A DNA stretch of 6,909 nt from Thermoplasmata archaeon. GTDB taxonomy: Archaea > Thermoplasmatota > Thermoplasmata > Thermoplasmatales > GCA-001856825. The position numbers and the translations under genes were made by a program. Of this stretch, positions 1 to 4,901 are shown in pieces. The stretch lies in assembly GCA_021792355.1 (NCBI GenBank), contig JAJYUV010000053.1, forward strand, positions 1 to 6,909, written 5' to 3'. The first letter of the stretch is position 1. Every line of letters begins with the position of its first letter. The notes beneath the pieces were generated by a model, which saw only the letters and a list, made by a program, of their open reading frames with translations, made no database searches and was not told the DNA's origin.

Positions 1-722
1 CCGCTCTGTATGTTGAACTGGACCTCATACATGTTGAGCGCCTGTAAAGGAGTTCCTGACATTTTAGAGTAGTTGATTACAAAACCAGTAGAACTGAGAT
101 ACCAGTATGCGAAAGAGGCATTGTATATGTAAGAACTTCCAGACTTCGTTGCATTGATTTCAACAAAGAATGTCTGTGCCGTGGATTTATTGGCTGCAGT
201 CTGTCCACCTGTTCCAGATGGCATTGCTGTAGTGCTGACATCCGCTGCATAGGACGTATTGCCATATGCAATTTCAAGACCGGGTGAAGTCATTGTTCCG
301 TTAAGACCGATCTTGCTGTCAGCAAAGAAATACGTGGCACTCTTCACATAAGAAGAATAATTGTAACTCAGTGCTGACACTGTTGCGTTGGCTGAGTTTT
401 TTCCGGTTGCGTTATGCTGGAATATCTGATATGTTGCATTTGTTACCCATGTTCCGCCTGCTGCTGTATGTGTATAGGTTGCATTCAATGCGTAGTTACT
501 TGAGTTGACATTAAACTGTGGAGGTTCAGTCGTGTAACTCAGGTGGCTCAATGTCAGATTCAGTTCTGTACTCACGCTATTTGCTGGCAAGGCTACCCCT
601 GCCGTGGAGATTTCTTCATAATGTCCTGCTGACACCACAAATGTCATCGAAGTCATGACGACTGCGATGAGGGTCAATAAGACATAGACTCTCCTCAGAT
701 TGCTTGTTGCTTCTCCTTTCAA
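1..722 (-). CDS. Secreted or surface-anchored Asn-rich protein, N-terminal part (3' end beyond window)
   Basis: The frame is open from a TTG at 722 to the left edge, giving the first 240 residues with no stop. TTG is chosen because an in-frame TAA lies directly upstream (723-725) and GGAG (731-734) sits 8 nt before it. Residues 9-11 are basic (LRR) and residues 12-33 form one hydrophobic stretch ending VVSAG, a signal peptide or N-terminal anchor. The rest is rich in Asn, Ser, Thr, Tyr and Ala, with about 13 N-x-S/T sequons, which fits a glycosylated extracellular beta-rich protein of the S-layer or large surface-protein kind. No cysteine is seen. It has its own promoter and lies downstream of the small-gene array, from which it differs in composition, so it is probably a separate unit. 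The exact family is not recognised. Confidence 0.8.
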   Translation of the reverse strand, partial: MKGEATSNLRRVYVLLTLIAVVMTSMTFVVSAGHYEEISTAGVALPANSVSTELNLTLSHLSYTTEPPQFNVNSSNYALNATYTHTAAGGTWVTNATYQIFQHNATGKNSANATVSALSYNYSSYVKSATYFFADSKIGLNGTMTSPGLEIAYGNTSYAADVSTTAMPSGTGGQTAANKSTAQTFFVEINATKSGSSYIYNASFAYWYLSSTGFVINYSKMSGTPLQALNMYEVQFNIQS

Positions 723-730
723 TTATATCT

Positions 731-734
731 CTCC
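731..734 (-). promoter_or_regulatory. Shine-Dalgarno GGAG deciding the TTG start at 722
   Basis: On the minus strand GGAG is followed by 8 nt (AGATATAA) and TTG. The in-frame TAA lies within those 8 nt, so no longer form of the surface protein is possible, and the next in-frame ATG falls inside the hydrophobic segment. Confidence 0.6.
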
Positions 735-738
735 GTTT

Positions 739-754
739 ATACCGTACACGGTAT
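739..754. repeat. 16-bp inverted repeat, candidate operator of the surface-protein gene
   Basis: ATACCGT-AC-ACGGTAT is a perfect 7-bp inverted repeat with a 2-bp centre. It lies between the TATA box (775-784) and the ribosome binding site (731-734), at about the expected transcription start. A 2-nt loop is too tight for an RNA hairpin, so a dimeric regulator site in DNA is the more natural reading. This is inferred from position and symmetry. Confidence 0.5.
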
Positions 755-774
755 TTTATCTATATGAAGAAAAG

Positions 775-784
775 TATATATAAA
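775..784 (-). promoter_or_regulatory. TATA box of the surface-protein gene
   Basis: The minus strand reads TTTATATATA, close to the archaeal TATA consensus. A start about 25 nt downstream would fall near 754, giving a leader of roughly 30 nt that contains the GGAG at 731-734. A weaker TTTAAATA lies further upstream at 807-814. Confidence 0.55.
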
Positions 785-819
785 CATACTGAGTTGGATA
801 GAAGAGTATTTAAAGTCTG

Positions 820-832
820 AAAAAAATGGAGA
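820..832 (-). terminator. T-run terminator after the 865-1167 gene
   Basis: The minus strand reads TCTCCATTTTTTT about 33 nt past the TAA at 865. The same 13 bases follow the last gene of the long operon (1502-1514). Archaeal RNA polymerase stops at oligo-T without needing a hairpin, so this is a plausible terminator. Confidence 0.45.
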
Positions 833-864
833 ATGCTCTTCCTATCTGTTATGTTTTTGATCAG

Positions 865-1167
865 TTACTCAACCACATAAATATCGTGGTATTTTCCATT
901 GTGCAACACGTAATATCCATCCCTGGTCTTGTAATCTCCCACATCACCCACTTCCGTCTTTAAATATCGTGCTCTTCCTTTGATTGTGTTAATGTAAGGT
1001 CTCACACCATTTGGTGGGTGAGGGATTTCATGTTCTCTTCTGTCTCTGCAATAACCTTTGACAACAGTACCATCATGTTTAATGTAAGTGCTTACCCATA
1101 TCTTTGCGGGATCTGAATTACAATCTCGTTCATTCTGTATATCTCTTTCCCAATCAAAGTCTTTCAT
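865..1167 (-). CDS. Small Cys-hairpin family protein, motif near N-terminus (100 aa)
   Basis: This is the leftmost member of the array family. The motif runs from Cys16 to Cys40 (C-x23-C): IWVSTY, the turn KHDGT, then VVKGYCR. The following part (about 45-100) is rich in Tyr, Gly and charged residues (YKTRDGYYVLHNGKY) and is probably a small beta domain I do not recognise. ATG at 1167 is preferred over the in-frame TTG at 1185, because the TATA-like box at 1191-1202 is about 25 nt upstream and there is no ribosome binding site, so the message is probably leaderless. It has its own promoter and a T-run terminator, unlike the operon members to the right. Confidence 0.8.
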   Translation of the reverse strand: MKDFDWERDIQNERDCNSDPAKIWVSTYIKHDGTVVKGYCRDRREHEIPHPPNGVRPYINTIKGRARYLKTEVGDVGDYKTRDGYYVLHNGKYHDIYVVE

Positions 1168-1190
1168 GTAAGTATAATATATCAAAAGGT

Positions 1191-1223
1191 AATAAATATT
1201 TTGACGGGAACACTAATTCAAAA
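1191..1223 (-). promoter_or_regulatory. Promoter of the 865-1167 gene, copy A of a repeated promoter
   Basis: The minus strand reads TTTTGAATTAGTGTTC, 4 nt, then CAAAATATTTATT. The second block contains a TATA-like element whose centre is about 27 nt from the ATG at 1167. Both blocks recur in the same order upstream of the next gene (1474-1505) with one base less between them, so the element was copied with the gene or is under shared control. Confidence 0.6.
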
Positions 1224-1242
1224 TAATCGAAAATATTCTATT

Positions 1243-1443
1243 TTACCATCTACAGTAACCATGTACTTTTGTGCCATCTTTTTTATGGAAGGAAGGTACC
1301 CATGTTCCGCCGTATTCTTCACATTCCAGTTTTCTGTCTACCTCATGTGAACATTGCCGTGCTTCAAATTTACGGGCAGCTTCTTCCGCATCATTTGCAT
1401 AGACGATATATATGTCGTTGTCTCTCATCTCATATTTTTTCAC
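1243..1443 (-). CDS. Small Cys-hairpin family protein, motif at C-terminus (66 aa)
   Basis: Residues 1-30 (KKYEMRDNDIYIVY, then an Ala/Glu-rich helix) form a short beta-beta-alpha segment also found at the start of the gene at 6140-6439. The motif follows: Cys41-EEYGGTWVPSF, KKDGT, VHGYCRW, with the second Cys at 64 (C-x22-C). GTG at 1443 is chosen because it aligns with the MKKY start of that paralogue. An in-frame TTG at 1452 is about 22-26 nt from the TATA box and remains possible (69 aa). Motif DNA matches the paralogue closely (15 identical bases at 1274-1288 and 6177-6191). It stands alone behind its own promoter. Confidence 0.78.
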   Translation of the reverse strand: MKKYEMRDNDIYIVYANDAEEAARKFEARQCSHEVDRKLECEEYGGTWVPSFHKKDGTKVHGYCRW

Positions 1444-1473
1444 TTCTACCAATGTTATAATAAGTTAAGACTT

Positions 1474-1505
1474 AATAAATATTTTGGTAGAACACTAATT
1501 CAAAA
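1474..1505 (-). promoter_or_regulatory. Promoter of the 1243-1443 gene, copy B of a repeated promoter
   Basis: This carries the same blocks as copy A (1191-1223): the 16-base GAATTAGTGTTC box preceded by TTTT, and the 13-base CAAAATATTTATT box, here 3 nt apart rather than 4. It overlaps the T-run that ends the long operon, so termination and the next initiation are packed into about 40 bp. Confidence 0.6.
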
Positions 1506-1514
1506 AAATGGAGA
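1502..1514 (-). terminator. T-run terminator at the end of the long operon
   Basis: The minus strand reads TCTCCATTTTTTT, 3 nt past the stop of the 1518-1673 gene. It is identical over 13 bases to the sequence at 820-832, which also follows the end of a unit. No clear hairpin precedes it, as is normal for archaeal T-run termination. Confidence 0.45.
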
Positions 1515-1517
1515 GAT

Positions 1518-1673
1518 TTACTCTCTCCTTCTGGCTCTCGCACCTTTGGCTGCATTCCTGCGGTCAACTTCACGATCATGCGCCGTAAGGGTGTCATGAG
1601 ATTTCCGTTCATATCCTTCCACATGAACATACTTTCCTCGAACTCTCTTATCGTATCCTCTGACATGCTCCAT
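1518..1673 (-). CDS. Cys-less divergent member of the hairpin family (51 aa)
   Basis: This short gene is recognised from the motif. Residues 3-24 (HVRGYDKRV, RGKY, VHVEGYERK) match the hairpin, V-x-G-Y on both arms, but no cysteine is present: Tyr-Glu replaces Tyr/His-Cys and the upstream Cys half is absent. The tail is very basic (AAKGARARRRE). ATG at 1673 has GGGGTGAT (1679-1686) 5 nt upstream, and an in-frame TGA lies three codons before it, so this start is firm. An overlapping frame (stop near 1472) reads through the terminator and promoter and shows no motif. The 54 nt up to the previous gene hold no other gene I can support and may be decayed sequence of the lost half. It is the last gene of the operon. 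Confidence 0.72.
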   Translation of the reverse strand: MEHVRGYDKRVRGKYVHVEGYERKSHDTLTAHDREVDRRNAAKGARARRRE

Positions 1674-1678
1674 TTCAT

Positions 1679-1686
1679 ATCACCCC
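1679..1686 (-). promoter_or_regulatory. Ribosome binding site GGGGTGAT deciding the frame of the 51-aa gene
   Basis: GGTGAT pairs with the 3' end of archaeal 16S rRNA (AUCACC). It stands 5 nt before ATG 1673, which selects this frame over the longer overlapping one. Confidence 0.6.
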
Positions 1687-1727
1687 CCAATGGAACTGGT
1701 AGCCTCTTATGGCAGGCATCACCGATG

Positions 1728-2057
1728 TCATTCATCCCTCTTTTCAAGCATCTTTATCTTTCCATCTTTGCCTTTCCAGTTCTCACTCATCATATCCTGA
1801 AGTTCCTTTCCGACCTCACCACTTCTGAAAAGAGATTCTGTTGGAACAGTGACAGATTCAGATTCACGTCTAAATCCCTGCCCAACAGATGCTTTAACGG
1901 TTGTGTTTCCGGGATATCTCATGTCAATGTTCACCTTTATCCTCTTCTTGGATATTTTTCTGCAGTATGCCCTGACATGGATACCTTTCTCATCGTGCCC
2001 ATGCACGTATTCGTATCCCTCAGGACACCTCATTCCACTTGGTTCTATTTTTCTCAT
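1728..2057 (-). CDS. Small Cys-hairpin family protein, motif at N-terminus (109 aa)
   Basis: The motif runs from Cys11 to Cys32 (C-x20-C), with CPEGYEYVHGH, a short EKG turn, and HVRAYCRK. It has a His in each arm, so a CHHC metal site is conceivable. A basic linker (KISKKRIKVNIDMRYPG) and a Thr/Val-rich stretch follow, then a charged helical C-terminus. Nothing after residue 35 is recognised. ATG 2057 overlaps the stop of the upstream gene as ATGA, which suggests coupled translation. The nearest GGAG is about 14 nt away, so initiation probably depends on the upstream ribosome. ATG at codon 9, just before Cys11, is a weaker alternative. Confidence 0.8.
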   Translation of the reverse strand: MRKIEPSGMRCPEGYEYVHGHDEKGIHVRAYCRKISKKRIKVNIDMRYPGNTTVKASVGQGFRRESESVTVPTESLFRSGEVGKELQDMMSENWKGKDGKIKMLEKRDE

Positions 2058-2257
2058 GCTCTGTCTTCTATCTCCTCACTACCCACTTTCCTACAGTGTC
2101 CAGCAACGTAAACCTTTCCGAATATACCGACTCTCCTGTTATAGCCGTTCACCCAGTAGTAGCCGTCAGGACACTTGTTTGAGCCTTTATAGTTAAGGCT
2201 GATCTTATTTCCAAGGATTTCTCCTTCGCCACCGATTTCTTTTTTCTGATAACTCAT
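2054..2257 (-). CDS. Small Cys-hairpin family protein, motif at C-terminus (67 aa)
   Basis: A Gly/Glu/Lys-rich N-terminal segment of 28 residues precedes the motif, Cys29 to Cys55 (C-x25-C): CPDGYYWVNGYNRR, a longer loop VGIFGKV, then YVAGHCRK. The C-terminus is acidic (GSEEIEDRA). The loop is 5 residues longer than in the 109-aa neighbour, so the turn tolerates insertions. The start follows the upstream TGA by 1 nt, with GGAGAG about 9 nt before it. The stop overlaps the next ATG (ATGA). Confidence 0.8.
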   Translation of the reverse strand: MSYQKKEIGGEGEILGNKISLNYKGSNKCPDGYYWVNGYNRRVGIFGKVYVAGHCRKVGSEEIEDRA

Positions 2258-2258
2258 T

Positions 2259-2621
2259 TCATTTCACTCTCCTGCAATGACCCGAAACTTCATAACCTCT
2301 CCTTTTATGAGAGGAAACCCATTCATATCCCTCAGGGCATCCATGTTCAGAACCCCTGCTTAATCTTTTCTCCTTTCCAATCTTCTTTGCATATTCCAGA
2401 TCCCTGTGTGCGGGTCCCTTACCATGACTGAAAGCATTCAGGGCAGCCATCTGTCTTTCCACTGTATTGGAACCTTCTTTGCTTTCCTCTCTCCTTATCT
2501 TTGAGTACTGCTCAGACTGCGGTTCAGAGAGAAATCCCTTTCCATAGATTCCCTTACGCTTTATGGTGATGCTTTTTACGCATCTTCCGTTCTTTTCATA
2601 GTATCCTTTTGGGCAAGTCAT
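2259..2621 (-). CDS. Small protein with two Cys elements, one at each end (120 aa)
   Basis: It opens with a miniature element, MTCPKGYYEKNGRCVK (Cys3, Cys14), which has the CPxGY start but a short loop and no second VxGH arm. It ends with the normal motif, Cys95 to Cys116 (C-x20-C): CPEGYEWVSSH, KRRGYE, VSGHCRR. Between them, residues 17-94 are basic and probably helical (KIRREESKEGSN, ERQMAALNAF, AKKIGKEKRLSR). GGAGGAGG lies 11 nt before the ATG and is also the last codons of the upstream gene. It is the only member with a Cys pair at both ends, perhaps an internal duplication. Confidence 0.8.
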   Translation of the reverse strand: MTCPKGYYEKNGRCVKSITIKRKGIYGKGFLSEPQSEQYSKIRREESKEGSNTVERQMAALNAFSHGKGPAHRDLEYAKKIGKEKRLSRGSEHGCPEGYEWVSSHKRRGYEVSGHCRRVK

Positions 2622-2629
2622 ATGTTTTG

Positions 2630-2902
2630 TTACCTCCTCCCAGATGATATTTCTTCGATCTTCCCTTCCTTCTCCAGTTCCTTTACATGTGAATCCTTGA
2701 AAAGCCTACCAATAACTTTCCCATTTCTGTAATAGGTTCCATCAATATCCCAGAATCCTTTTCTCACCCGATATTTTCCAACATTAGCTGTCTTTCTGTT
2801 ATCAGGATTTCTGGCACAGTGACCATCCACCTTCGAGATACCATGTCTCTCTTTTCTGTCATGACCCCTAACCCAATGATATCCTTCTGGGCATTCTACC
2901 AT
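2630..2902 (-). CDS. Small Cys-hairpin family protein with C-terminal SH3-like segment (90 aa)
   Basis: The motif is at the very N-terminus, Cys4 to Cys29 (C-x24-C): CPEGYHWVRGHDRK, loop ERHGISK, VDGHCARNPD. The GHCA-[KR]-NP ending is shared with the genes at 3090 and 6750. Residues 43-86 (KYRVRKGFWDIDGTYYRNGKVIG, then helix DSHVKELEKEGKIEEI) fit a small pattern common in phage proteins: Y-x-V, DG-x-x-Y, G-x-V, then a helix ending in G-x-I-E-E. That comparison is from memory and marks only a possible fold. The start is 2 nt after the upstream stop, with GAGGAG upstream. Confidence 0.82.
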   Translation of the reverse strand: MVECPEGYHWVRGHDRKERHGISKVDGHCARNPDNRKTANVGKYRVRKGFWDIDGTYYRNGKVIGRLFKDSHVKELEKEGKIEEISSGRR

Positions 2903-2904
2903 CT

Positions 2905-3087
2905 TTATCTTCTCCTCTTTTTTCTGCAGTAGCCACCATAGGCAACTCGTGGATTTCTCACATATTCGTAGCCTTCCTCACAGTAACCATTTATTGTGTC
3001 ATTTCCACCAATCCAATGCGGATCTTCCACAGGAGCAAATCTTGGAATTACTCTACTCTCATTTCCATATCTTCTATAGTTTGACAC
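2905..3087 (-). CDS. Small Cys-hairpin family protein with shortened loop (60 aa, GTG start)
   Basis: The first 35 residues (SNYRRYGNESRVIPRFAPVED, HWIGGNDTINGY) resemble nothing I know. The motif at Cys36 to Cys54 is the shortest in the set (C-x17-C): CEEGYEYVRNPRVAYGGYCRK, with no turn insertion and VRNP in place of VxGH. The tail is KKRRR. GTG 3087 is chosen because the junction GGAGGAGATAAAC-GTG exactly matches the GGAGGAGATAAAC-ATG junction at 4388-4403. A longer frame from a TTG at 3129 would overlap the previous gene by 40 nt without its own ribosome binding site. Confidence 0.8.
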   Translation of the reverse strand: MSNYRRYGNESRVIPRFAPVEDPHWIGGNDTINGYCEEGYEYVRNPRVAYGGYCRKKRRR

Positions 3088-3100
3088 GTTTATCTCCTCC
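3088..3100 (-). promoter_or_regulatory. Conserved RBS-stop junction GGAGGAGATAAAC
   Basis: The same 13 bases occur at 4391-4403, with one-base variants at 3612-3624 (TGA stop) and 6748-6760, and one base shorter at 5739-5750. Each holds the Arg codons and stop of one gene and the ribosome binding site of the next, whose start follows at once. Here it fixes a GTG start. Confidence 0.7.
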
Positions 3101-3611
3101 TTCTCGGATTTCGTGGGTTTTTTGCGCAATGACCTTTCACATGTGCCATGACAGTACTTCCACGTGTTGCACCTTCATAAACAACTTTGTTGTAGCCTTT
3201 CACCCAGTGAAAACCTTCTCCACATATTCCATCTTTATTGCGGTTATTATGTACAGGTTCCGAATAGTCATCTTCGGTAAACTCAACATCAAAAGAATCT
3301 GGAACCATCCCGTTTTTAATGTTCTCTATGAATTCAGTCGGATCGGCATCATTCAGATCAAGATTATTCTGCGCAGCATATTCTCCCCAATCATCATAGT
3401 CGTAGGGATTCTCAAAATATGCCCTTCCAACTGCTCCCTCCCATCCTTTGTTTGGTATGTTTGAATCATCCAAAGGTTCAGAAAACCTTCCATTGGGAAA
3501 TATAAGGAAAAACTTTCCCTGATTGAAAGTTCCGTAATCTACAGCATGAGCCCATGCATGTTTTCTCAGTTCCTCTTTTTCCTCTTTTGTTAATCGCATC
3601 ATCTTTGCCAT
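3090..3611 (-). CDS. Largest Cys-hairpin family protein, motif at C-terminus with long loop (173 aa)
   Basis: Residues 1-25 are a basic helix (MAKMMRLTKEEKEELRK). Residues 26-125 are acidic and aromatic (FFLIFPNGRFSEPL, ENPYDYDDWGEYAAQ, DPTEFIENI, VEFTEDDYSEPVH) and not recognised. The motif spans Cys130 to Cys162 (C-x31-C), the longest loop in the set: CGEGFHWVKGYNK, 14 inserted residues, HVKGHCAKNPR, ending RRRR. The truncated gene at 6750-6909 shares VEFTEDDY-x-EPVH and the motif, so both are one subfamily. ATG 3611 is chosen over 3617 because GGAGGAGATGAAC-ATG copies the junction used elsewhere; from 3617 the ribosome site would abut the start. Confidence 0.82.
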   Translation of the reverse strand: MAKMMRLTKEEKEELRKHAWAHAVDYGTFNQGKFFLIFPNGRFSEPLDDSNIPNKGWEGAVGRAYFENPYDYDDWGEYAAQNNLDLNDADPTEFIENIKNGMVPDSFDVEFTEDDYSEPVHNNRNKDGICGEGFHWVKGYNKVVYEGATRGSTVMAHVKGHCAKNPRNPRRRR

Positions 3612-3613
3612 GT

Positions 3614-4039
3614 TCATCTCCTCCTCTTAGTTGTTTTTCTCTTTCCAGAAGAATGCCTGAACTTCACTTCGCCACCTATGATATCCTCAAGCGGATTCAT
3701 TGGCTGATAGACATCCACATAATCACCACCACCCATTGCATGAGATTCCTTCAAGGTCTTCTTCTTTGGGTATTTGGACATGATCTCTGCAAGTTCTCTG
3801 TAATTCTGTATCCTGGCTTCTCTCTCCTCAGTAGTCGGTTCCCTGCAATAACCATGAACGTAGGTTCCATCATCTTTCCTGTATCCACTGACAAAGGTTT
3901 TCCCCTGCTGTCTGCATGCATTCTCCAGAAGAGTCTCATTATAGCTGAAGGCATGTTTCCTGTCATATTCATCAGACCAGTTCCCTTCCTCATTTACGAA
4001 ATAGTCTTCAACACCGTTTATGTTTCTTTTTGTTACCAT
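3614..4039 (-). CDS. Small Cys-hairpin family protein, motif central (141 aa)
   Basis: The N-terminal 41 residues (VTKRNINGVEDYFVNEEGN, a Tyr/Asp-rich stretch, helix NETLLENA) lead into the central motif, Cys42 to Cys65 with the standard C-x22-C: CRQQGKTFVSGY, RKDDGT, YVHGYCRE. A charged helix follows (TEEREARIQNYRELAEIM). The tail has a Gly-rich break (GGGDYVDVYQPMNP) and is strongly basic (SSGKRKTTKRRR), which suggests contact with nucleic acid. The final RRR is encoded by the ribosome site of the next gene. GGAG lies about 8 nt before ATG 4039. Confidence 0.82.
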   Translation of the reverse strand: MVTKRNINGVEDYFVNEEGNWSDEYDRKHAFSYNETLLENACRQQGKTFVSGYRKDDGTYVHGYCREPTTEEREARIQNYRELAEIMSKYPKKKTLKESHAMGGGDYVDVYQPMNPLEDIIGGEVKFRHSSGKRKTTKRRR

Positions 4040-4042
4040 TAT

Positions 4043-4390
4043 TCAGTCTCCTTCTTCAACTCTTCGTTTTTCCCTTATAGCAGATTCCCTATCAGGATAT
4101 CGTGTCCTGGAAAAATGTGTTCCGTTTTTATTATACACATTTACAAGGTACTTGCCCTTCATTTTTCCTCTTCTTTCGGGTTTTATAACAGCAATACGAC
4201 CTGTTTTTGTGATTCTCCCGATTGGTGAATAACCTTCATAGGGAGGCTTTCTGCAGTAGCCAGATACTCTTTCACCATTCTCTTTGAAGTATCCAGGAAC
4301 CCAATACATGCCCTTTGATTCACACTCATCTCTTTCTGGGCTTTCCCAGTACCATGCTTTATCCTGATCTTCTTCAGGTATTCTCGACAT
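4043..4390 (-). CDS. Small Cys-hairpin family protein, motif near N-terminus plus beta/alpha C-terminal segment (115 aa)
   Basis: An acidic Trp-containing N-terminus (EEDQDKAWYWESPE) precedes the motif, Cys23 to Cys46 (C-x22-C): CESKGMYWVPGY, FKENGE, RVSGYCRK. Residues 57-115 form a basic segment with strands (GRIAVIK, KYLVNVYNKNGTHFSRTRY) and a final helix (DRESAIREKRRVEEG). This order, strands with an NG turn then a helix opening on acidic or Ser residues, resembles the ends of the genes at 5403 and 5740, so those segments may be related. The start follows the upstream TAA by 2 nt at a full GGAGGAGATAAAC-ATG junction. Confidence 0.82.
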   Translation of the reverse strand: MSRIPEEDQDKAWYWESPERDECESKGMYWVPGYFKENGERVSGYCRKPPYEGYSPIGRITKTGRIAVIKPERRGKMKGKYLVNVYNKNGTHFSRTRYPDRESAIREKRRVEEGD

Positions 4391-4392
4391 GT

Positions 4393-4890
4393 TTATCTCC
4401 TCCTTTTTTCTCTCATGAATTCAGTGAACTTTGTATGTCTACAATATCCACGAACATAAGTGCCATCATCTTTGTGGTATCCGGGAACATAATCCATGTT
4501 CCTTTCCCTGCACCGTGCTTCAAGTTCAGATTCCCTTATGTCTTTTGGTGCGTAGTCCTTTCTCCTTGGAGGGAGAGGTTCACTGAGAAGAACAGTCTCC
4601 TCAACGAGTTCATCCATATTGATCTTATTCAGATCTATGTCCTCATCCCTCTTCTTAACCTCTCTCAGAAGGTACTTCCTGAGTGCTTCCTTTGCCCTTT
4701 CCTCATTGAAAGTTCCATCCCTTATTTTCCTGTTGAAGTTCGCAGACCACGATTCCCAGCTTCTCTGAAGTGATTCATCACTTTCGATGATATTCACTGC
4801 CTCATAAGTATCCCAATTTGTTCTTCCACCAAAGCTGGGATCACCGATACGCTTTCTGTTTCTTTCCTCAATTTCTCTTCTTTCTACCAT
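4393..4890 (-). CDS. Cys-hairpin family protein with N-terminal helical phage-type segment (165 aa)
   Basis: A basic leader (VERREIEERNRKRIG) is followed by residues 25-80, NWDTYEAVNIIESDESLQRSW and helices ending EERAKEALRKYLLREVKK. This recalls the short TW-[ED]-T ... [ND]-[ED]-[ES]-L domain seen in many phage and plasmid hypothetical proteins; recognition is from memory and tentative. A charged linker leads to the C-terminal motif, Cys127 to Cys150 (C-x22-C): CRERNMDYVPGY, HKDDGT, YVRGYCRH, then a basic tail ending KRRR. GAGGTGAT (4894-4901) is 3 nt before the ATG and overlaps the upstream stop. Confidence 0.83.
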   Translation of the reverse strand: MVERREIEERNRKRIGDPSFGGRTNWDTYEAVNIIESDESLQRSWESWSANFNRKIRDGTFNEERAKEALRKYLLREVKKRDEDIDLNKINMDELVEETVLLSEPLPPRRKDYAPKDIRESELEARCRERNMDYVPGYHKDDGTYVRGYCRHTKFTEFMREKRRR

Positions 4891-4893
4891 TTT

Positions 4894-4901
4894 ATCACCT
4901 C
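4894..4901 (-). promoter_or_regulatory. Ribosome binding site GAGGTGAT for the 165-aa gene
   Basis: These 8 bases pair fully with the archaeal 16S 3' end (AUCACCUC). The TGA of the upstream gene lies inside it. This is one of the clearest signs that the window is archaeal. Confidence 0.7.

Noticed and set aside
739..754. RNA hairpin or riboswitch in the leader of the surface-protein gene
   Set aside because: The 2-nt centre cannot form a stable RNA loop, and no larger structure is seen around it.
1472..1735. Minus-strand frame of about 87 codons overlapping the 51-aa gene
   Set aside because: It runs through the T-run terminator and into the promoter of the next gene, has no motif, and the start at 1735 lacks a ribosome site. 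The 51-aa frame has GGGGTGAT and the family hairpin.
1578..2111. Open frame of 177 codons on the plus strand
   Set aside because: It lies wholly opposite two motif-bearing minus-strand genes, is rich in Ser, Phe and Leu as expected for antisense of purine-rich genes, and has no ribosome binding site.
3554..4228. Open frame of 224 codons on the plus strand with hydrophobic stretches
   Set aside because: Antisense to the genes at 3614-4390. The hydrophobicity comes from the pyrimidine-rich strand, and no start signal is seen. The plus-strand frames at 2949-3464, 4315-4773 and 5193-5516 are rejected for the same reason.
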